The notes beneath the pieces were generated by a model, which saw only the letters and a list, made by a program, of their open reading frames with translations, did no database searches and was not told the DNA's origin. This document shows, one piece after another, positions 1 through 5,198 of a stretch of DNA of 9,227 bases. The stretch lies in the NCBI GenBank assembly GCA_021821565.1, contig JAKACI010000043.1, forward strand, positions 1-9,227, read 5' to 3'. The DNA is from a bacterium (lineage in GTDB: Bacteria; SZUA-79; Acidulodesulfobacterales; Acidulodesulfobacteraceae). The number at the start of each line of letters is the position of its first letter. The stretch's first letter is position 1. A program made the position numbers and the translations under genes.

Positions 1-1
1 T

Positions 2-790
2 GTTAAAGTAAATGAAATTTGTGTAACAGGCGGAATTAATCCTGATTTTAATCCTGATTTTTATTTTAATTTAATTAAATCCATCAGGGCTAATTTTCCT
101 GAATTACATATCCATGCCTTTTCTCCTCAGGAAATTTTTGAACTTTCCTGCAAAACAGGCTTTTCGTATGAAAAAGTTTTTGAAATTTTAAAAGAAAACG
201 GTCTTGATTCAATACCCGGAACGGCTGCGGAAATTTTAGCCCCTGAAACAAGAAAAGAAATATGCAAAGATAAAATACCGGCGGAAAAATGGATTAAAAT
301 AATCAAAACCGCTCATAAAATGGATATAAAATCATCTGCCACTATTTTATTCGGTCACATTGAGTCAAATGCCGACTTAGTTTATCATCTTGATTTAATA
401 AGAAAAATACAGGATGAAACAAACAGTTTTACGGAATTTATCGCTCTGCCTTTTATCGCATTTAAAACTTCTTTAAAACATCAGGTTAAAATAGATATTA
501 ATACTAATGCCAATCGGCAAAAAATACTAAAATTTTATGCTATATTAAGATTATATCTTCACAATTTCAAAAATATTCAGACAAGCTGGCCCAAAATAGG
601 CGTTGAACTTGCCGTTCAATCTCTTGCATGCGGGATTAACGACTTTGGCGGAACGCTAATGGAAGAAAGCATCACAAAAAGCGCAGGCGGAAACTTTGGC
701 GAATATCTTAGCGAAAGCGATATTGTGTCGCTTATAAAATCGGCAGGAAAAATTCCCGTCAGAAGAGATACTTTATATAATTACATTTAA
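2..790 (+). CDS. cofH: CofH-type radical SAM enzyme, FO synthase subunit 2 (5' end outside the window)
   Basis: CofH joins a tyrosine-derived 4-hydroxybenzyl group to 5-amino-6-ribitylaminouracil; CofG then makes FO, the deazaflavin core of F420. The frame is open from base 2, giving 262 residues. Family length is about 350-380, so roughly 100 N-terminal residues, including the CX3CX2C iron-sulfur motif, lie off the left edge. The first in-frame ATG (320) is internal, because conserved family sequence continues upstream of it. Diagnostic stretches, numbered from base 2, are EICVTGGINPD (5-15), HIHAFSPQEI (36-45), GLDSIPGTAAEIL (67-79), ATILFGH (113-119), FTEFIALPF (143-151), NDFGGTLMEES (213-223) and PVRRDTLY near the C-terminus. 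SIPGTAAEIL and FTEFxxLPF favour CofH over the menaquinone enzymes MqnC and MqnE, which usually have PGGGAEI. The subfamily call rests on remembered motifs. No cofG, cofC, cofD or cofE is visible here. Confidence 0.82.
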   Translation, partial: VKVNEICVTGGINPDFNPDFYFNLIKSIRANFPELHIHAFSPQEIFELSCKTGFSYEKVFEILKENGLDSIPGTAAEILAPETRKEICKDKIPAEKWIKIIKTAHKMDIKSSATILFGHIESNADLVYHLDLIRKIQDETNSFTEFIALPFIAFKTSLKHQVKIDINTNANRQKILKFYAILRLYLHNFKNIQTSWPKIGVELAVQSLACGINDFGGTLMEESITKSAGGNFGEYLSESDIVSLIKSAGKIPVRRDTLYNYI

Positions 791-805
791 AAAATGAAAA
801 CAAAA

Positions 806-836
806 AACAAAGCAAAACAAAGCAAAGCAAAGCAAG
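806..836. repeat. Short AAGCA-type 5-bp repeat tract
   Basis: Just after the cofH stop the sequence is an imperfect array of the 5-mer caaag/aagca: caaag, caaaa, then caaag repeated three times, ending in caagg. It lies in the 158-bp gap between cofH and coaBC and is strand-biased (almost no T on the plus strand). It falls inside a 42-codon open frame (794-922). It could be simple slippage DNA. Confidence 0.6.
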
Positions 837-948
837 GTTCTCAATTAATTATCGCTAAACTATTTATTCCTATATCTAATATTTTATCTAAAATATCTAA
901 AAACAGAGGCATCGGTAATTAGAATATTAAATTTTAAATTAAAATTAT

Positions 949-2367
949 ATGACATTAAAAAATAAAAAACTTCTTTTATGCATTACCGGTTCAATTGCTT
1001 GTTATAAATCAATTGAATTATACAGGAGTTTAAAAAAAGAAGGTGCTTTCGTTACCATTATACTAAGTTCGTCTGCTTCTAAATTTATTTCTCCGTATAT
1101 ATTTAAATCTTTCGGGGAAGAAGTTTATGCCGACGATGCTTTTGAAATTCCTCTTGCGCATATAGAACTTGCAAAAGCCGCAGATGCTATAATTATCGCC
1201 CCTGCCACATATAATACTATAAATAAGATAGCCTGCGGCATTGCCGATTCTTTGATAACCCTCACTGTTTCAGCTTCAGACGATAAGCCCTGTATTATAA
1301 TTCCTTCTATGAACAATAAAATGTATTCAAATGAAATTTTGCAAAAAAACATAAAAAAATTGGCACAAAAAAAATATTATTTTGTAAATCCGTCTAAAGG
1401 AGAACTTGCCTGCGGCGATTTTGGGGAAGGAAAATTTCCTGAAACTAAAGATATTGTTTTTGAAATAGAAAGCGTTTTTAAAAATAAGAAATTTAAAGAT
1501 AAAAAAATATTGATAACTGCCGGAGCGACGAGAGAATACATTGACCCCGTAAGATTTATATCTAACGCCTCAAGCGGAAAAATGGGAATAGCGCTTGCCA
1601 ACGAAGCGGCAAAAAAGGGGGCAATAGTTACACTGATAGGGTGCAATATTGATTTATTATGTTCATATATAAACAACAATATACAATTTATAAAATCACA
1701 AAACTTCAGCGACTTAAAAGAAAGTCTTATAAATGAATTTCCTAAAAATGATATTTTAATAATGGCGGCAGCCGTTTCGGATTTTAGCATAAAAGAAAAG
1801 AATCCTTTAAAAATTAAAAAAGCGAATGCTAGTCCGGACAATGATACAAATATTCACTTAAATCTAATTCAAAATGACGATCTTCTTAAATTAATTGCAA
1901 AAGATAAAAAACAGGAACAGATAATTTTCGGATTTGCAGCAGAAACCGATAATATAATTGAAAATGCGCGAAAGAAGCTTAAAGAAAAATCTTTAGATTA
2001 TATTTTTGTAAACGACGTTACAAAAAATATAATCGGCAGCAGCGAAAATGAAGGATATTTGATGAAAATAATGCCTGGAGACAAAGAAGAAAAAGATAAA
2101 CAAAATATAAATTGCAGGCATAATTCTTATGATGATTATAATAATTATATATATACGGATGAAGAAATAAATAAAAGCTTAGATATAATTATAAATAGAA
2201 TGAAAAATATAGGCGAAACAATTGTAAATACTCATAATAAAAATCATAACAATAATGAAGTATATAACAATCTATGGATTAAAGACAGCGATAATAATTT
2301 AGAAATAAAAAGATTTCAAAGAATGAGTAAGAATGAACTTGCCGAAGCGCTGCTAAACGAACTGTAA
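949..2367 (+). CDS. coaBC: Bifunctional phosphopantothenoylcysteine decarboxylase/synthetase (CoaBC) with an unusual insert
   Basis: Cytosolic enzyme for two steps of coenzyme A synthesis: CoaB ligates cysteine to 4'-phosphopantothenate (CTP-dependent) and CoaC decarboxylates the product using FMN. The CoaC domain (about 6-180) shows GSIACYK near residue 14, the catalytic His in AHIELAKAAD (His71), PSMNNKM (119-125; the family usually has PAMN) and the ACGDFGEGK loop with Cys155. The CoaB domain (about 184 onward) shows ITAGATREYIDPVRFISN (189-206), SSGKMG, AAAVSDF (273-279), KIKK (288-291) and FGFAAET (327-333). At 472 residues it is longer than the usual 390-410. After GSSENEGYLM the usual short end is interrupted by about 70 Asn/Lys/Asp-rich residues (about 378-450), then resumes as RMSKNELAEALLNEL. 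The ATG at 949 puts the family N-terminus in the right place but has no Shine-Dalgarno sequence. The gene is probably co-directional with cofH and the following JAMM gene. Confidence 0.95.
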   Translation: MTLKNKKLLLCITGSIACYKSIELYRSLKKEGAFVTIILSSSASKFISPYIFKSFGEEVYADDAFEIPLAHIELAKAADAIIIAPATYNTINKIACGIADSLITLTVSASDDKPCIIIPSMNNKMYSNEILQKNIKKLAQKKYYFVNPSKGELACGDFGEGKFPETKDIVFEIESVFKNKKFKDKKILITAGATREYIDPVRFISNASSGKMGIALANEAAKKGAIVTLIGCNIDLLCSYINNNIQFIKSQNFSDLKESLINEFPKNDILIMAAAVSDFSIKEKNPLKIKKANASPDNDTNIHLNLIQNDDLLKLIAKDKKQEQIIFGFAAETDNIIENARKKLKEKSLDYIFVNDVTKNIIGSSENEGYLMKIMPGDKEEKDKQNINCRHNSYDDYNNYIYTDEEINKSLDIIINRMKNIGETIVNTHNKNHNNNEVYNNLWIKDSDNNLEIKRFQRMSKNELAEALLNEL

Positions 2368-2430
2368 TAATTTATTAAGTTTGATATTTCTAAATAAAAA
2401 TTAACTTTTAAATTAATATGAGAATATAAT

Positions 2431-2865
2431 ATGCCGTTAATAATATCAAAACAAGATTTAGAAATTATTAAAAAACATATTGCCGAAATTTTTCCTTATG
2501 AAGCATGCGGAGCTATGCTCGGGATTATAGACGGGAATGATAAAAAAATAACTAAAGTTTTTCCAGCTAACAATAAATACAGAAAAATAGCATGGGATGC
2601 ATTCGAAATTGAACCTAAAGATATGCTTGAAATAGATAAACTTTCAAGAAAAGACAATATTGAAGTATTAGGTTTTTACCATTCTCACCCAAATCATCCT
2701 GCGATTCCTTCTAATGCTGATATAAATGCTTCCTGGCCTTATTATTCATATATGATAGTTTCTGTAAAAGGCAATAATTTAGAAGATATTGCCGATATAA
2801 AAAATTATCTGATGCCTGATAAAATTAATAAGCCATTATGCGAAGAAATAATAATTGCAGAATAA
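2431..2865 (+). CDS. JAMM/MPN (M67 family) zinc metalloprotease-like protein
   Basis: A 144-residue single-domain JAMM protein. The zinc site is complete: Glu24 in PYEACG, then HSHPNHPAIPSNAD with His84, His86, Ser94 and Asp97, matching the E...H-S-H-P-x7-S-x2-D signature. Prokaryotic stand-alone JAMM proteins of this size typically cleave extensions from the C-terminal Gly-Gly of ThiS/MoaD-like sulfur carriers, or act in cysteine and other sulfur metabolism. That role is inferred here, because no sulfur-carrier or E1-like (ThiF/MoeB) gene is in the window. No signal peptide or membrane segment is visible, so it should be cytosolic. It starts 63 bp after coaBC on the same strand and may share its transcript. 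There is no convincing Shine-Dalgarno sequence; TATAAT directly abuts the ATG. The intact active site suggests an active enzyme; its substrate is unknown. Confidence 0.85.
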   Translation: MPLIISKQDLEIIKKHIAEIFPYEACGAMLGIIDGNDKKITKVFPANNKYRKIAWDAFEIEPKDMLEIDKLSRKDNIEVLGFYHSHPNHPAIPSNADINASWPYYSYMIVSVKGNNLEDIADIKNYLMPDKINKPLCEEIIIAE

Positions 2866-2938
2866 TCATTATTATTGTTTCATATAAGCGAACTATTCTT
2901 CAATAAGAGTATCAGGCGGTAATTATTTCATTTTTTAC

Positions 2939-2968
2939 TTGACATTGAATTGATTAATTTAATAATAT
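2939..2968 (+). promoter_or_regulatory. Sigma70-like promoter for the riboswitch and transporter
   Basis: A perfect TTGACA (-35) lies at 2939-2944, followed after 16-18 bases by the AT-rich stretch AATAATAT (2961-2968), which can supply a -10. Initiation near 2973-2976 would leave about 30 bases before the riboswitch P1 stem. It sits about 70 bp after the JAMM stop and explains separate control of the transporter. The exact -10 hexamer is ambiguous. Confidence 0.6.
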
Positions 2969-3004
2969 TAATGTAAATATTTTAATTTTTAACAAATTAT
3001 TGAA

Positions 3005-3171
3005 GTATTTAAAAGAATAAGGGAAACAGGTTAAAGTCCTGTGCTGTACCCGCAGCCGTAAGAGGCGTTTAAGGACGTTCAATTTATGCCACTGGTGAGA
3101 TAAAAATCAATAAGAACACCGGGAAGGCAGAATGTCTATATCCTCAAGCCGGAAGACCTGCTTTTAAATAT
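3005..3171 (+). promoter_or_regulatory. Cobalamin (adenosylcobalamin-type) riboswitch
   Basis: Conserved core elements appear in order: GGGAAACAGG (3021-3030) with CCTGT pairing back to ACAGG (3026-3030 with 3038-3042); ACCCGCAGCCGTAAGAGGCG in the core; GCCACTGG (3088-3095) with its partner CCGGGAAGGC ending at 3128; and the B12 box AAGCCGGAAGACCTGC (3146-3161). An 11-bp P1 stem (3005-3015 with 3161-3171, one G-U pair) closes the aptamer and fixes its ends. The transporter start codon is 43 bases downstream and no intrinsic terminator with a U-run is seen, so control of translation is more likely than attenuation. GACCT of the B12 box (3155-3159) is complementary to AGGTC over the ribosome-binding site (3207-3211), a possible but unproven switch pairing. 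High cobalamin should lower expression. Confidence 0.93.
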
Positions 3172-3203
3172 GTTTAATCTAACAAAAACACATAAACATT
3201 TGC

Positions 3204-3210
3204 GGGAGGT
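3204..3210 (+). promoter_or_regulatory. Strong Shine-Dalgarno sequence of the riboswitch-controlled transporter
   Basis: GGGAGGT ends 3 bases before the ATG at 3214. It is the best ribosome-binding site on the plus strand of this window, where the other visible starts have none. This fits a gene whose translation is gated by the upstream riboswitch. Confidence 0.75.
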
Positions 3211-3213
3211 CAA

Positions 3214-4218
3214 ATGAGAAATTTAAAAACAAAAATCACATTCCTTTATTTATTCCTGTTTAGTTTTCTGGCCATTTCGCTGTTTATTTTATTTGCTCGC
3301 CTACATGCTAACCCTGCATTTATGAGCTTAGGATTTTTGGCTATGGTTTTAGGAGCCAAGCATGGTCTTGATGCCGATCATATTGCCGCTATTGATAATA
3401 CCACAAGAAAATTTATGAATGAAGGCAAAAAACCGATTGCAATAGGCACGTTTTTTTCACTTGGACATTCTACTTCTGTTTTTTTCCTTGTCGGTATTAT
3501 AGTTCTAACCGCAGGTTACCTCGATAAGTTTTTACCTGCAAGTGTTAAAAGCTTGACTAGTGTTTTAGGAACCGGGGTTTCTGCCGCTTTTCTTTATATA
3601 ATAGCAATTTTAAATATAATAATATTAATTAGCATTATAAAATTAGCTAAAAATTACAGGACAAACAGGGAAATAATAGAACAAGAATTGCAAAAAAGAG
3701 GTTTCATGAATAGATATTTTTATAAAATATTTAATTTAGTGAAACACAGCTATCAGATGTATTTTGTAGGTCTTTTATTCGGCATAGGTTTTGACACCGG
3801 AACGGAAGCCGCCGTTCTGGCTATTGCAGGGGGGTTAGCTGCTTCCGGTCATCCCTTTATAGATATTATGATTTTGCCTTTATTATTTTCGGCGACAATG
3901 ATGATTGTAGATTCTACAGACGGTGTACTTATGGTATTTGCTTACAGCTGGGCTTTTTTAAATCCCGTAAGAAAAATTTTTTATAATATAACTATTACTA
4001 CATTATCAATTATACTGGCTTTAGGCATAGGAACATTAGAATGGATTCAGGTAATAGCTATGGAACTTGGTTTAAATAACGGAATCTTTTATACGCTGCA
4101 GACTGTTTCTTTTTATAAATTAGGCAGTATTATTGTAGGATTATTTATAGCCGTATGGATAGCGTCTATTATAATTTACAAATCTCTAAAAATTGAAGAG
4201 AAATATGATCCCCGATAA
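3214..4218 (+). CDS. NiCoT-family nickel/cobalt permease, probably cobalt uptake
   Basis: A 334-residue inner-membrane secondary transporter of the HoxN/NixA/NhlF (NiCoT) family. The family signatures are all present: KHGLDADH (49-56, the H-X4-D-H metal motif with His50, Asp55 and His56), FSLGHSTSV (81-89), GFDTGTE (192-198) and TMMIVDSTDG (228-237). Hydrophobic stretches at about 8-28, 35-48, 77-102, 120-145, 183-210, 216-245, 257-275 and 303-322 agree with the usual eight-helix fold, and a charged cytoplasmic loop (about 146-180) splits the halves. NiCoT members carry Ni2+, Co2+ or both, and sequence alone does not settle which. The cobalamin riboswitch directly upstream points to cobalt for corrin synthesis. 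The start at 3214 is fixed by the GGGAGGT site. The gene appears monocistronic and faces a convergent gene. The similar-sounding but distinct NicO/RcnA family was considered; the DADHI motif favours NiCoT. Confidence 0.92.
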   Translation: MRNLKTKITFLYLFLFSFLAISLFILFARLHANPAFMSLGFLAMVLGAKHGLDADHIAAIDNTTRKFMNEGKKPIAIGTFFSLGHSTSVFFLVGIIVLTAGYLDKFLPASVKSLTSVLGTGVSAAFLYIIAILNIIILISIIKLAKNYRTNREIIEQELQKRGFMNRYFYKIFNLVKHSYQMYFVGLLFGIGFDTGTEAAVLAIAGGLAASGHPFIDIMILPLLFSATMMIVDSTDGVLMVFAYSWAFLNPVRKIFYNITITTLSIILALGIGTLEWIQVIAMELGLNNGIFYTLQTVSFYKLGSIIVGLFIAVWIASIIIYKSLKIEEKYDPR

Positions 4219-4222
4219 TTTA

Positions 4223-4262
4223 TAAATATTAATAATTATTTATTGTAATTAATTAATATTTA
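4223..4262. terminator. Possible bidirectional AT-rich hairpin between convergent genes
   Basis: Perfect 11-base inverted arms (TAAATATTAAT at 4223-4233, ATTAATATTTA at 4252-4262) enclose an inner AATTA/TAATT pairing and a 7-base loop. On the plus strand a T-rich stretch (about 4266-4277) follows. The position, just after the transporter stop and just beyond the stop of the opposing hydrolase gene, suits a shared terminator. The stem is pure A/T, and such inverted repeats arise easily in this composition. Confidence 0.35.
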
Positions 4263-4281
4263 CCTAATTTTATTTTATAGT

Positions 4282-4911
4282 TCACATCAAATACGCATTG
4301 TTTTTCTTTTCATATCCTATGACAGTATCTTTTCCGTGTCCGGGATAAACTATAATATCGTCATTTAATCTAAAAAGCTTATTTTTAATAGATTCAATTA
4401 TTTTATCAAAATCACCGCCGAACAGGTCGGTTCTCCCTATAGTTTGTCTAAATAAGGTGTCTCCGCTGAAAAGAAAATTATTATTTACTAAAAACGATGT
4501 GCTTCCGGGAGAATGTCCCGGCGTAAAAATAGATTTGATATTAATATTTCCAATATTTATTTCTTCTTTTTCTTTTAGCTTTTTATCTATTGCAATATCT
4601 TCAATAAAATCAAATCCGAGATAGTCGGCCTGCTCTTTTAAATTGTCAATAATAGACTGTTCGTCTTCATTTGCGTAAAGGGGAATGCCATATTTTTTTT
4701 TAAAATAATTAACCATAGCCACATGGTCTATATGACAATGGGTATTCAATATAAATTGCAAATTGATATTATTTTCTTTAATCAATTTATCAATTTTATT
4801 TTCCTGTCCTCCGGGATCAATAATAAATCCATGTCTTTCATTACTTTCATCGTCATATATAAGATACGTATTAACTTCAAAAGGTCCTGCAGGTATAGTG
4901 AAATATTTCAT
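4282..4911 (-). CDS. Metallo-beta-lactamase-fold hydrolase, glyoxalase II-like (YcbL/GloB-type)
   Basis: A 209-residue cytosolic MBL-fold protein. The binuclear metal ligands are complete: THCHIDH (57-63; His58, His60, Asp62, His63), His133 in TPGHSPGS, Asp151 in FSGDTLF and His192 in YPGHG. GRTDLFGG (159-166) and the short size match the YcbL-like branch of the hydroxyacylglutathione hydrolase superfamily, which lacks the long C-terminal glutathione-binding domain of classical GloB. A thioester hydrolase role is therefore plausible, but the substrate is open. The ATG is preceded on the minus strand by GGGAG about 10 bases upstream. It lies 287 bp downstream of the 842-residue gene on the same strand, and no terminator was recognised between them, so co-transcription is possible. 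It converges on the NiCoT gene. Confidence 0.88.
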   Translation of the reverse strand: MKYFTIPAGPFEVNTYLIYDDESNERHGFIIDPGGQENKIDKLIKENNINLQFILNTHCHIDHVAMVNYFKKKYGIPLYANEDEQSIIDNLKEQADYLGFDFIEDIAIDKKLKEKEEINIGNINIKSIFTPGHSPGSTSFLVNNNFLFSGDTLFRQTIGRTDLFGGDFDKIIESIKNKLFRLNDDIIVYPGHGKDTVIGYEKKNNAYLM

Positions 4912-5198
4912 AAATGTATAACTCCCATTATAAGTTTATAATAATTATAAATTATTATAATTTAATTATAATATCATAACCAATTAATTATTCAAAAAAT
5001 TTTTGAAAACCCAAAATTGCCGATAGAGATTATTAAAAGTGCTTTATGCTATTTTTTTATTAATATCATTATTTTTATTTTTTTTATTATTATATTATTG
5101 AATTTTTAGCTTAAGATTCGTTAAAATAATTTTATTAAAGCTATATATACTATCTTTTCAATCAAATTTTATTTTTTTAAACATCTCTTTTAAACGTC
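4912..5198. other. Gene-free AT-rich spacer with two A/T palindromes
   Basis: This 287-bp gap between two minus-strand genes holds no convincing gene. It contains an 11-bp A/T inverted repeat (4936-4946 with 4950-4960) and the palindrome TTCAAAAAATTTTTGAA (4991-5007). TATAAT hexamers read on the minus strand at 4927-4932 and 4954-4959, possible -10 elements for the hydrolase gene, but no matching -35 was found. No GC-containing terminator stem follows the stop at 5199. Confidence 0.5.

Noticed and set aside
38..61. 12-bp tandem copy in cofH coding NPDFNPDF, as a possible in-frame insertion.
   Set aside because: The segment has the same length as I recall for CofH relatives at this site, so it is probably not an extra insertion.
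320..790. Treating the ATG at 320 as the start of a short 156-residue gene.
   Set aside because: Conserved CofH sequence continues in the same frame to the left edge, so the ATG is internal and the gene is cut by the window.
1125..1841. Two long open frames on the minus strand inside coaBC (1125-1352 and 1377-1841).
   Set aside because: They are antisense to well-conserved CoaC and CoaB motifs, and their translations are hydrophobic with no recognisable domain.
2894..2911. Hairpin after the JAMM gene as a terminator (TATTCTT/AAGAGTA, 4-base loop).
   Set aside because: The stem is weak, includes a G-T pair, and the nearest T-run is about 20 bases away rather than adjacent.
4723..4941. Plus-strand open frame of 72 codons.
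   Set aside because: It lies antisense to the metal-binding N-terminal half of the MBL-fold hydrolase and has no protein-like features of its own.
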